From: Phallus indusiatus
Taxonomy: Eukaryota > Basidiomycota > Agaricomycetes > Phallales > Phallaceae
Direction: 5' to 3'
Assembly (NCBI GenBank): GCA_027605045.1
Contig: JAQFWX010000052.1
Coordinates: forward strand, 124,001 to 188,000
Length of the DNA stretch: 64,000 bases
Positions 21,789 through 32,339 of this stretch are shown one piece after another. Every line of letters starts with the position of its first letter. Position 1 is the stretch's first letter. The translations under genes were made by a program, and so were the position numbers. The notes beneath the pieces were generated by a model. The model did no database searches, was not told where the DNA came from, and was given only the letters and a program-made list of their open reading frames with translations.

Positions 21789-22230
21789 ATGATGCTTCCT
21801 CTACTAATATCAACAGTTAAATACCGAGAATGAAAACGATCATATTAAGGTTCTCAACGGGTTTTACCCGCGGGTATGGGTACCCGCGCCCGCAGGTACC
21901 CGAACCTGTGGGTTTGATTTTTTCCAAAACCCGCGGGTATAGGTACGGGTTTTTCACGGGTTTACCTGCGGGTTTGCGGGTATACCCGCAGGTATACCCG
22001 CAAACCCGCGGGTATCAGGTCAAACCCGTTTCTCAAAAATCGAAAATTGCAAAACCCGGGGCAGGTATGGTTTAGCTTTTTGCACGAAAATACCCATACC
22101 CGCGGGTATTACCCGTCATACCTGAAACCCGTTGAGACCCTTAGATCATATAGAAGACGCGTTCCAAGCTGTTCCAAGATGCATTTTCAGATAAACAATT
22201 ACTTTGAATCGGAGGAGAGACGGACAGAGA
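21789..22230 (+). pseudogene. YFEPEE relic split by a MITE
   Basis: Remains of exon 1 lie on both sides of the hAT-like MITE: ATG near 21790 (MLPLLISTVK) before it, and DAFSD followed by NYFESEERR-like residues after it (22150-22215). It corresponds to the relics that sit divergently to units D and E. There is no open frame. Confidence 0.5.
21846..22143. mobile_element. hAT-type MITE, 298 bp, 8-bp target duplication
   Basis: The ends TAAGGTTCTCAACGGGTTT and the inverse of TAAGGGTCTCAACGGGTTT are flanked by an exact 8-bp repeat GATCATAT (21838-21845 and 22144-22151). The interior is packed with ACCCGCGGGT palindromes and would fold strongly. The 8-bp duplication and short TIRs fit a non-autonomous hAT element. 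Confidence 0.88.
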
Positions 22231-22378
22231 CGGACGCGTGTTGACGTCTTAATGTGTGCTCAAATCGTTTCGGCACCTTCGAAACAGGAGACGTGTTGAA
22301 ACAATGTTTCATTGCGCCTGGCGTAAAACACCATGGGCCAGTGCTGGTCACGGTCACGCAGTAGCCTTGATCGATCTT

Positions 22379-22662
22379 TTTTTTTTTTTTTTTTAATGGA
22401 GGTATACGTGACTATGGTGTTTGGACCTGGTCCAGCACATAGAACACACCTGACGAGGAGGAGAAATGCATTTACGCACACCTAGATAGGTAGTGTGGGA
22501 CTCAATTGCTCAATACCCACTAAAACTCCCCCCTGCGGGTAACAGAGGCCTATTATTTGGCGTGTGTGAGAGTATTCGAACTCACGTCCGAATGAAGAAC
22601 ACCCCTGACATAATCAGAGACGCCCCCCAGTGATGGTACCGCTAAACCACCACCACCCCCGG
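22379..22662 (-). mobile_element. tRNA-derived SINE, 284 bp, 14-bp target duplication
   Basis: On the minus strand the head carries box A (tggtttagcggtacca, 22649-22634) and box B (gttcgaatact, 22581-22571). The tail is a poly-A (poly-T at 22379-22394 on +). Exact 14-bp duplications CCTTGATCGATCTT flank it (22365-22378 and 22663-22676). The homologous locus at 30477-30490 has this 14-mer once and no insert, giving a true empty site. A related body segment occurs at 60745-60830. Confidence 0.9.
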
Positions 22663-22699
22663 CCTTGATCGATCTTGTCCTTGCACCAAAGCATCGGCA

Positions 22700-23205
22700 T
22701 TAACAAAATGACCGACCAGTCTACTTGGGATAAATAACAAACCGATTTTTACAGGATCCATCGTTCTCCTTGCGATTCAACTACTTTTTTTTTTAGACCT
22801 TTACACGAGCACTCCGCCCAACCGTTGGCGTTACTAATACCCAGAATTCAGGTACACATACCCCGAAGATATACATTGCCAAAACGCAGGTCAAGATGAA
22901 GTTCTTGAACTGCTCCTGCTGCTCAGAGGCATTCATATTCGCGATTTCAGCCTCCCACCGGAGTTGAGGGACAGCTCCTTCCAGGAAAATTCGCCTGGCC
23001 AAGGTATCAAACTCATGTTACAATTTTTGGGCATGGCACGCATAGGCTCCACGATCATTCACACCAATGCTCACAGTTTACTGGTTCAACAACATATTCC
23101 TTTTGATCTCACCGTTGACATTGCTGTTCTAGACGAAAGTTCACGCACGCGTCATTTTCTCGTCATTACTAAAGGAAGTAATCCTTTTGTGTCTGTGTCG
23201 TGTTA
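22700..23205 (+). pseudogene. Decayed copy of the 30.5-kb hypothetical gene
   Basis: It is highly similar to 30505-31015. It has a stop early after its ATG (TTGGGATAAATAA where the other copy reads GGTAAAGAA), a small deletion near 22790-22830, and an end after VITKGSNPF. It keeps the block GIHIRDFSLPPELRDSSFQE...LMLQFLGMARIGST. The SINE above sits just upstream of its start. Confidence 0.85.
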
Positions 23206-23266
23206 ACGCCAAATTTATGATATTTTACATCTACTCCTATCCTACAAGATCCTATAATTCCATACA

Positions 23267-23320
23267 ATATACCCGGAGTTCGCTCACACTCCCCAGCAAC
23301 TAGAAGAGCTAGGGAGTGGT
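23267..23320 (+). pseudogene. Fragment of YFEPEE small gene, exon 2
   Basis: It reads IYPEFAHTPQQLEELG, matching IYPEFSYTPQELEELG in exon 2 of the copy at 15.8-16.3 kb. It is cut on both sides and directly abuts the D0 fragment. Confidence 0.65.
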
Positions 23321-23334
23321 GTGAGCAACTCGTC

Positions 23335-24600
23335 AAGATTTCTCTGGTGTTTATCCGCGGAAAGAATGTTCCCTTAAGATTTGCCTTTGTTTAGCAAGTA
23401 AAACCCCAAACCGAAGAAAATAAACCGTACTGCATAACGTTTGGAGTCGACCAAAGCGGAACGCGGTACCAAGACCATAATATTTCCTTCTTAAAGCTCG
23501 TAGAACTAGGAAGATGAATATATACCCGCTGAATTCGCTAAATCTGCGGAGGGGTCCTCCATAGCTATAGGTCGGACTACCGGTTGGTTGAAACGCTCCG
23601 TTATCGAACCTTTATAGGATTTCACAAGTTTTAGTTCGCATATAAAGTCAGCCTGATCAATGAATGTTTTTAGGACGCTACAAGAGATTCGTAGTATGTG
23701 TATTGGTAACTGGACTCACTAACTCTATATATACGACGGTGACGATCCGAACGTCATCCTCTTCTCTCCCTTGCTCCATTTGAATAGCAGCCTGCAGCAC
23801 CATACTATGAGCTTCGTGCGAGGAACAAGCAGTATAGACAACTGACCGAAAGCACGTCTGTCACCTTTGAACACATAGGGTACATAGTGCCGAGGGCCTT
23901 GAGAATATGGACAGCTAACATGCCACAGGTCAAGCACACTTCCACGACCTTTTTGGAAGCTGTTGCGGTATCGCTCTGTGCAGGCTCCAGCGCAGCAATA
24001 GTTTCGCAGGCCTTCCTAATGCTCTCTTTTGTTCGAGCATGAATATCATCAAGAGCTAGCCAGCTGAAAATGTTGGGAATATAGAGAGAGAGAGGAGAAA
24101 GAGACACAAGATGGGACACAAGATGGGGCACAAGATGGGGCACATGATGGTGGAGGCGAAGAGCTCAAGGTCTATTACGTAATATCTAATGTACTGTATA
24201 GAGTCCGACGCTACAAAACCCAACAGAAAAAGGATTGGGAGAACGTTCAAACTTCATTCAAGTTCAATTTGGCAAATAGGCACGATCTTTGGACATTATC
24301 TCCAAGGGTAAATACTTATCTGCGCACAGCCTGTCATCACTTCTTCTGCAAATCAAGTTTATATACATAGCTTAATCTGGTGCGCAGCGTCTACAGTGTC
24401 AGTAGATTGCTTCGGCAGCCTCGTGCATCCGGAAAAGAGCCGATTCGCCGGGGATTTATTCACATCTTTTAGATACGTCGTTGATAGTTGTCTGGTTCGG
24501 AATTGGAAATGAACTGTCGTGAGAGATCCCGTAAAGCTTCTATTTCGGCCAGTTCAACCACGTCGACATCGTCTTTAGTCTCTAATACTTCCGCGAGCTG
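23335..24600 (-). pseudogene. Unit D0: truncated 5' part of a type-1 EF-hand/FHA unit
   Basis: It matches unit A from its 5' region (about 24600) through the exons HARTKESIRKAC...VYPMCSKV (about 24055-23850), the short exon around MEQGR, and the KYYG exon, then stops just inside the large sixth exon at about 23341. The RPMEDLLRRF segment has an inserted codon pair and a one-base loss, so it is frameshifted. A solo LTR sits in its first intron. EF-hand and FHA parts are absent. Confidence 0.8.
24071..24225. mobile_element. Solo LTR, 155 bp, TSD GAAAA
   Basis: It begins TGTTGGGAATAT and ends ACAAAACCCAACA, with 5-bp direct repeats GAAAA at 24066-24070 and 24226-24230. It contains copies of a cacaagatggggca minisatellite. 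TG...CA ends, inverted termini and a 5-bp duplication are the marks of an LTR retrotransposon remnant. It lies in an intron of the D0 fragment. Confidence 0.85.
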
Positions 24601-24734
24601 ACAAAATTAGTAATAAAAGTCGCGGAATCTAATTTACAGTATTTGCATATTATGTAATTATTCGCTAGTGAATCAAGCGTTTGAACGGGGTATACAACAT
24701 ACTCAGGAATCCGCGCGTTAAGACTTGTATTGAA

Positions 24735-27700
24735 TCACGACATAGTATAGATTTGAACCCGTGCAATCACTCTCCATACTGTTCCAGTATTAGCTCCCAA
24801 GTGCTGAGGATAAACGATAAGTAAAAAGTCTAAGCTAGCGATACCCTTTTGACCTCAATTACTCACAAGGATATCCCCGCTTTGTAGCTCGAAAGGCCAT
24901 GATTCAACTCCTTCAGGGGACAATCGTTGACCATTAACATAAGTTCCGTTTGTGCTCCCTAGATCACTAATATACACCTTAACTTGCTTGAGTATCCCTT
25001 CTCCATCGCGAATCCATGATCTTCAAACATACCTTACCATCCTCCTCCCATACTTTTGCATGTACTCTGCTCAAGGCTTCAGAGGCAAAAATCCCATTAT
25101 CCTTTTGTGGAGATGTACCCCTTATTATCTCTTTCCCTAACCTTATTGGCCGACTTAAACGCAAATATTTGCGTTGAAACGAACCGTCGAGGGGCTCAAG
25201 GACTAAAGTCGGCGGAACATATTCAACCAGTTTCCGTTCATAGCGGGCGCGTGCACCGACAGAATCTCTGGGTGCGCTTTGAGTAGATGACTGACTAGTA
25301 TATGGGGGACTGGCACTCATATCAGGGGCATCTCCTGGGGGGTATGAGCTCTGCTCAGGTTGACTGGAATACACTGGGGCAACACCTGCACCAAAGGGAT
25401 GCATTGGAGGATATGAGCTTTGCGCAGGAAGCTGATTAGCATATGAGGTAACAGCCATAGTTAAGGGATACCTTGGAGGCCTTGCTCTGTTTCTAAGAGA
25501 CATATCATCATATGGGCTTTCAATAGCAGCCATACGGGAGTGATATTCAGAAGGACGTCCGCTGTGCGCACGAGGATAACCAGCATACGGAGTAGCATCT
25601 TTGACACCAAACTGCTTTGCTTCTTCTTCCCTAGCAAGACGGTTATCTGGTGCCATGTCGTCGGACTCGACAAACCTAATGACCAAAAGATGTACAGTCC
25701 CAGATCCAACGAATCAATTATGACTTACTTTACTTTTAAATTTGACTTGTTGATTTCGGAAACCTGCGAAACATTGAAAGCCTGTGATATTGAAGCACGC
25801 AATTAACTTGCTAATAACCGTCGCAGCGCTTTCAGCGGCGTACCGTGAAATAATGAGCAAAAAGACCGTTGGCATAGTATTTCATAGCCTTGGTGATATC
25901 TCCTGGAAGTCTTCGCCATATGAGTTTCAGCTCGACCACTCGCGCATCGTAGGCGTTGAAAAGAGTCTTCAAGGACATTTGAGCGTCCTCAAGGAAATGT
26001 TCTGGTAAAGCGTTTGTACTGTCGCTTAGGATATCTATGTGATACGAAAACAGGACGAAGGCAACGGGAAAAAACCACTGTTGGACATTAGCATCTGTGA
26101 AATGATAATTGCATACGCAATGAGGAACGACAATACGAACCCATTCAACTTGGTCACCGCCAGCTATCGGGCTCACCACTGAAGGATCCAGGCGGTAAGA
26201 GCTTTTTCGAAGACCATTTCTTATATTTTGGGTAACCCAAGCCCTTCTTTGGAGTATCATTTCGTCCATATTTTTGGCAGCCCAGGGAGTAAGATCTCCA
26301 GCGAGAGAGTGCAAGCCATTTTGTGACATGCGTAAAGGTTTCTCGAAACGTTGAAAGCAATTGTAGTAGTAACCTCCAGACCTATGTACTCTGACCAGTA
26401 GTCGACTGAGCTGTTCCGAATAACTGTTCATTTTAAAGGTAACAGGACAGTATATCAAAGACGTCAGGTGTCTGCCGAGTAAGTGTAACCCGAGAACGAA
26501 AACGTACAAGAGATTATCGGCATGCCAGCCATAAGCACAGCTAACAACAAAATCAAAATATGCTCCAAGCCTTCCGGCGGCGAAGAACCTCACTATGCAA
26601 GCCATTGCAAGTTTGTCCAGCCAAGTGCTAGGGGTTTTCGCTGCAAAAAGGCGACTATTTCGCTGACTGAAATGTATCCACTGGCATCTTTGGTGAACGT
26701 GCGTAAATATCACTAAACATGACAGGGGGTTATGTTTTCTATGAATATATCATACCTCTGTCGATAGCATCACAAATGGCTAAGTGACAGCACTATGTCA
26801 GCGAGCAATACGTTGATAATGATAGGACTACTTTTCTGACCTGCATGATCTATGCCACACAATGTTAGTGAGAAGTCTACTTACTAACGCCATACTTACA
26901 TGGAACGGAGCAAATGATGTCCGTAGTCCAGGAATCCGCAGGAGAGCCAGTGGTTTCAGCCTTTTTCATTTTGAGTGCAAAATAATGGCTCAAGCCTATA
27001 ATATGCGACGCAAATCAAGATAAAAAACAGTGACGAGATGAAGAACGCCAAACTATTTTCAAAGGCTGGGATATTTACCATCTATAAATTGACGTCTTTC
27101 CACACTGGATCGTTTTCCGGCCTGCCCTAAAATAGTCACAAATTGCAAGGGAAGTAAAGTCTAAGTTTTCACCGTCTCTGGAGAGAAGAGAAGGTTACAA
27201 ATATATTTAGTAACCGATTTTCACAACATGAAAAAGACATACGCAACCAAATTTCCTTAGCATGTGTCAGTTACCATTTTCGAATTGACCAGGACGGAAA
27301 AACTCACTTGAAAATCCAGGTCGGGTATCATATTGTGAGGTCCTTCACCAGCCTTTAACATGACATGATCAATTGACACAGCCTGAGGCTAATACGGTGG
27401 AATGAACTATACTTGTTCTTTAAGCCAGTCATGGAGGTACCGAGTCTCCGCGCTGAATTTATCCAGAATAAACTTGAATTTAAGGTCAAACAACGCTCTA
27501 ATGTGTTTGTCTGTCAGAATGCCAGGAAATCTTCTAATTGATGTCATGTTGACGCACTTGTTTTGCTTGTCCATCTCCTTCCATTCATTTAGTGTTGACT
27601 GTAATACTGCGCTGAAATTTTCGTCCCGAAATAATGCCGAATTAGACAGATGCCGTTGAAATATTTCTTCAAGTTCTTCCCGGTCCAGTATCGTCGGTTC

Positions 27701-28660
27701 TCGTGCAGTAACATCAATGTATCCGCCTATAGATCTCTCAATCGATGTTTGGCTGGTTATGATTTTTTGAAGGTTTCTGTTGAGGGTCGTGGCTATTTCG
27801 ACGGTAAGAAGACTACTCAGTTTCCTCCGTAGATTTATGATCTCGTTAAGAAACCCATTGAGATTTTTCCGGTGATTATCTGCAGAGAGTATGTTCTCTT
27901 GAGAACCGAAATTTTTTAGCAAATGAATCTAGAGGCAGATGAGAAAAAAAATCAAATCGCACTGAATAAATTCTGGAGTCGACGGGATCGGGATATGGTG
28001 CCACCAGGACCATAATATTTTCTATCGCCAAATCTGCAGGTGAATAGGATGGAACAGATAATGGATACTCACCCGCTAAATTCGCTAAATCTTAGAAGGA
28101 GGTCCTCCATAGGTCGGATTACCGACTGGTGGAAGTGCTCTATGATTGAACCTGTAGGAGATTCCACAAGTTTGAGTTCGCATATAAAGTCAGCCTATTA
28201 ATGTATGATTTTAATACTACAGGGAAATTAACAGCATATGCTCGGCTCACCAATTCTATATATACAGAGACGATCCGAACATCATTTTCTTCTCTCCCTT
28301 GCTCCATTTGAATAGCAGCCTGCAATATCATGCTATATGAATTTCGTATGGTGAATGAGCAATATGATGGACAACTGACTGATAGCACGTCTGCCACATT
28401 GGAACACATAGGATACACTGAGCCAAGGGCTTTGAGGATATGTACAGCTAACGTTCCGCAGGTTAAGCACACTTCCACCACCTTTTTTGGCGCCGCCGTC
28501 GAATCATTTCGAGCGGGCTGTAGTGAAAGAATAGTTTCGCTAGCTTTTCTAATGCTCTCCTTCGTTCGAGCATGAAGATTGTCAAGAGCTAGCAAGTTGA
28601 AAAGCCATTAAAAGAGTAATTGGACGCTATGATCGAGAAACACTCACGATCTTTGGGCAT
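24735..28660 (-). CDS. Unit D: EF-hand / FHA protein, complete (18 exons, 894 aa)
   Basis: Exons are 28660-28648, 28588-28380, 28319-28251, 28194-28073, 28021-27963, 27897-27413, 27352-27308, 27121-27079, 26995-26900, 26779-26756, 26687-26594, 26540-26508, 26423-26141, 26077-25844, 25781-25729, 25675-25033, 24977-24867 and 24803-24735; phases agree throughout. Domains: STAND-like helical N-region (1-160), second helical region (160-320), GPHNMIPDLDFQ (about 323-334), EF-hand loop DRDASGYISVSE (387-398), WLAYCAYGWHADNL, helical region to about 603, Pro/Ser/Gln linker (604-773), FHA (about 774-890; LGKE, SRVH, NGTYVNG). The first part matches the known Agaricomycete EF-hand family; the FHA tail is the unusual addition. 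A further 5' exon at 28970-28926 (MGNNTTAARRRPLLE) aligns with exon 1 of unit E but is out of phase, so ATG 28660 is used. One intron starts GTTCGT. Confidence 0.88.
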
Positions 28661-29005
28661 GTCTGCTTAGGGAGCGAAGCCTGCTGGTGTGCGGACGCGG
28701 TTTATATGTAGGCTGCCAATGCCAATACTATTCAGCGCCTTCAGTGATTGGTAGGTTACTCAGTTGTATCTGGAGAAGAGCCGATTCGATGCCAAATGAT
28801 TGACATCTTCGAGATGTGTCGAGTTGATAGTCTAATTTGAGAATGACAGATACCGTAAGGCTGCATAGGATGATCTTCCGGAATGAGATAAATCCGAGTG
28901 TTTCAGTAATAGACAAAGTACGCACCTCTAAAAGGGGCCTCCTTCTGGCGGCTGTGGTATTATTGCCCATCTCGAAACTTCGCGGGGTCGAAGTTCTTAT
29001 TTTTG

Positions 29006-29130
29006 ATGACTCCCATTACTAGCACCAATATTCAAAATATGGAGACTGTAAACCATCCCACCAAAGACACGTTACAAGACGGGGTCTTCTAGGCTCATAA
29101 GAATCACTTTGAACCGGAAGACAGACGGGT
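29006..29130 (+). pseudogene. YFEPEE relic divergent to unit D
   Basis: Remains read MTPITSTNIQNMETVN...DTLQDGVF, a stop, then NHFEPEDRR, matching exon 1 of the small family. Its ATG is only 35 bp from the putative exon-1 ATG of unit D (28970) on the other strand. No exon 2 or 3 follows. Confidence 0.6.
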
Positions 29131-30476
29131 AGTGTTGACGTCCTACTTAATATGTCTTGACAATTGGCGGTTCCAGGCCCGGTCATACCTTTCAGAATCG
29201 ATTGAAGAGAAGGGAATAAAACGAAAATGCAGCAGGAGCAGTCTTATGTGGGTACGCGTGCCCAGTGCTAGATACTTTCCTTATACATACTACTACTATG
29301 TCATCGACGCATTTTGCTTGTCTTGATTGTCCGTACGTAATTAAATAGACTCCAAGCCTCTATATACACTCACAATTACAAAGCTTTCATATTTGAGATT
29401 CTCCTGCATTCCTAGTGTCGACAAAAAGCCTGAGCGGTTGCCACTGGATTGCAATATACTGATAATTGTTTTTGAAGCGGCCTGAGGCGATGATCATGTA
29501 TTGACTTTCCAATCATGATTCCATAGATAAGGCTTTTGTTTATTTGCGAGGCAGCCAGTACGAATAGACGCAACATTCGGAGCCTGAGGCTGTACAGTCT
29601 GTCTTGACAACTTTGAACAGTATAAATAAATAGCAGTCCAGTGATGGTGAGAATCCTGCCTCGCCTCGTCTCGCACCGTGATGGTGTCCGTGGTATGTAG
29701 GTTGTGGGGAAGAGCTGTGCTCAGAACGTCCGCGGAACAAGAGCGCCAGCCCCACCCCGGTGGCAGCACGCCACCGCCCACAACCGACATGCCCCTTTCT
29801 TATATCACTTTCTAGGCATTGGGTACCGTCCCAGGCGGCCTGAGGCCTGGCTGCCAGGCGCCAATCACTACTGGTAGCCCTCTCTAAGCTCAGCTCTGAT
29901 AATGTATGGGCAACCCAGATGCGCCAAAAGTAGCACTTTGACTAAGAACCTATCCATCATGTAACTAATACCATCCGAAGCCTGCCAGTGCTGTGTACCT
30001 CTTTCCAGAACAGACTTTGAGCTTCCCTGAATATTGTGAAGTGTCATGTACTGTCTACTTGCACTGCTCTCACAACGCGTCCACCACCTGCTGATAGAAT
30101 AGAACTGAACTAGGCGAGATGGAAATAAATAAAGGAATGTCGACAAATAGGAGTGTCCAAGACAAATGATTGTATATGCAACAAGGATTCAAATTGGGCT
30201 CCAATGGATGCTAATACGCAATAGAGAATGCAAAGAGAATGCTCGTGTGGTTCAGCGCCTAAGGCCTAGGTGCCCAACAACACTTGACTGTGCAATCTTC
30301 AATGAATTTCAGCGTTGCCATACTAGCTAGGGAAAACTTGTGATGATCGCGCTCATGCGCCTGACAGAAACTCAGGCAGATTGGAACCCCAACTCTGATG
30401 AGAAGAGATAAGTAGTATAAAACACCATCTTGGCACAAGCTCACCAATGGTGGTGGTCACGGTCACGAAGGAATCA
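29131..30476. other. Gene-poor stretch with GC-rich palindromes
   Basis: No convincing coding exon is seen. GGCCTGAGGC motifs occur at 29476 and 29835, a strongly self-complementary GC-rich segment at 29830-29865, and a related GCCTAAGGCCTAGGTGCC at about 30259-30276. These may be ends of a decayed MITE, but I could not define exact inverted ends or a target duplication. Confidence 0.4.
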
Positions 30477-30520
30477 CCTTGATCGATCTTGGTCTTGCAC
30501 CAAGCATCAGCATTAACAAA

Positions 30521-31562
30521 ATGCCAACTGGCCAGTCTGCATGGGGTAAAGAACAAACTGATTTCTACAGGATCCATCGTTCTCCTTGCGATTCAACTGC
30601 TTTTTTTGGTAAACCTATAAACGAGCTCCGTCCCCCCAACTGGCGTTACCCAGAATACGCCGACTTTCTCAGGTACACATACCCCGAAGATATACATTGC
30701 CAAAACGCAGGTCAAGATGAAGTTCTTGAATCGCTCCTACTGCTCAGAGGCATTCATATTCGCGATTTCAGCCTCCCACCGGAGTTGAGGGACAGCTCAT
30801 TCCAGGAAAATTCGCCTAGCCAAGCTATCAAACTCATGTTACAATTTTTGGGCATGGCGCGCATAGGCTCCACGATCGTTCGCACCAATGCTCACAGCTC
30901 ACTGGTTCAACAACATACTTCCTTTGATCTCACCGTCGACACCGCTGTTCTAGACGAAAGTTCCCGCGCGCACCGTTTTCTCGTCATTACTAAAGAAAGC
31001 AATTCTTTTGATCAGCTTGTGGCATGCGCAATCGCAGCATTTCAGTCCGAGAATCACGTTCGCACAAGGATTGACAAGCCCCTTCTTGAGTCTATGGTGA
31101 ATGTTCCCTCCATGTCAGAGAACGTCGAGCGTTCCCAATTAATATACCACGTAGATTTTCCCGGGTATGATTTGGAGTCCTTTTTTCCCTGCTTTCTATC
31201 GCATCAAGATTACACGACACCTCGCAGACTGCGTAAAATCAGGACGACGCCCAGAACACGACACCCACGTGGCCGAACTCCAGTCTCCTTTTGACAGGCA
31301 TCTGATTAACTATGGTCTCTGGCATCTTAGCAACCGAGCTAAGGCCATGAAGATACTTGAGAACATGAAGGACTTCTTACGTTTTAGTAACAACCAAGTA
31401 CCCTCTGACTGGTACCGCTTCATGACCGAGCAAGAAACTGAACAGCTGCGTAACGCCATTGGTGAATCCACGAACGCCACTGAGATGAATGGAAACGGTC
31501 TTGATGATAATGATAGCGATGATGCGGGGTTGGGCGCTGACAATGATCATATGTTTTTCTGA
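30521..31562 (+). pseudogene. Fungal hypothetical protein, one frameshift at a T-run
   Basis: Frame 1 runs from ATG 30521 (MPTGQSAWGKEQTDFYRIHR) to VDFPGYDLES. The family then continues in another frame as FFPAFYRIKITRHLADCVKSGRRPEHDTH...NYGLWHLSNRAKAM and ends at 31562 with an acidic tail. The switch falls on a run of six T at about 31181-31186; five would restore the frame. The decayed copy at 54.2-55.1 kb also reads FYRIRIARHL contiguously, so this is a frameshift and not an intron. The family is not recognised; it has a hydrophobic LMLQFLGMAR segment and a FLVITKE core. Three further copies in the window (22.7, 42.1-42.8, 54.2-55.1 kb) are all broken. Confidence 0.7.
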
Positions 31563-31831
31563 ACTCACATCACAGTGTAAAATGTTTTGCTCGCATTTTT
31601 TGTCTCGTCGCTATTCAAGTTTGTTATCTTCCGTGCATTGCTTCTATCCTCCCAAATATCATCTGTCCGTTTGTATCAGTTATCTTTGGCGCGCTATCTT
31701 TCTAAACCGTTACATATTGAACGTTGAACGTTGAACTATTGAGGGCTTAATTTATTTCTGATACATGATAGTCAGCAAGGAATCGGGGTATGTAGGTGCC
31801 AATCTACGCCGCGGCTTTATATTGATATCAA

Positions 31832-32035
31832 ATGACTTCCTCAACTATCACTCCAACCGACAACACTCCACCGAAGCTCCGGGATGCATTTCAGGAAGCC
31901 TTTTCAGAACTTTTAAAAAACCAACTGAGAAGGAACCTGATGACAGCTGGGTGCATATTTAGGTGTATGTATTGCAACGTGCGCTTACTGGTCTCATAGA
32001 GTATTACTTTGAGCCAGACGGGTACATTTGTACGC
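31832..32035 (+). pseudogene. YFEPEE relic, chimeric
   Basis: It starts MTSSTITPTDNTPPK and DAFQEAFSELLKN with the same frame damage as the copy at 7930. About 50 bp later comes a second partial match GLIEYYFEPD from another copy. No exons 2-3 are found. The block 31712-31975 duplicates 7813-8070. Confidence 0.7.
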
Positions 32036-32339
32036 AAACGTATAGCTACCGCTCACCATCCAACCACCGCTTCTCCTCGCCTGGCACTGTCTGTTGACAA
32101 TCCTGGACACATAGGATTATGAGGTATGCTCCTTTGGTAGTAAAATCTATGTATACGACCTTTTCTTACCACATCAAAGTGTGAATATTTCTGAATTCTT
32201 AATGCAAATGATGTGAGGCGGTGCAGTAAGAGAATGAAAGATCAGCGTTAGGCGCCGCGAACCGAGGCTCTTTTCGACTCGGACTCAGAAGTTCTCGCCT
32301 TTATCAATACTCATTACAATTGAATTACTTTCTTGTTAT

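Noticed and set aside
29494..29790. Overlapping minus-strand frames in GC-rich DNA (VVGGGVLPPGWGW...)
   Set aside because: Composition-driven open frames in GC-rich repeat-like DNA without domain similarity.
30900..31010. PD-(D/E)XK nuclease motif in the 30.5-kb family (VDTAVLDE...FLVITK)
   Set aside because: The spacing is suggestive, but the catalytic ExK is replaced by TK. Too weak to name an enzyme without a profile search.
31165..31208. A 44-bp intron (gtatga...aag) in the 30.5-kb gene
   Set aside because: Splicing there does not restore the downstream frame, and the paralogue at 54.2 kb keeps the same stretch as coding (FYRIRIARHL).
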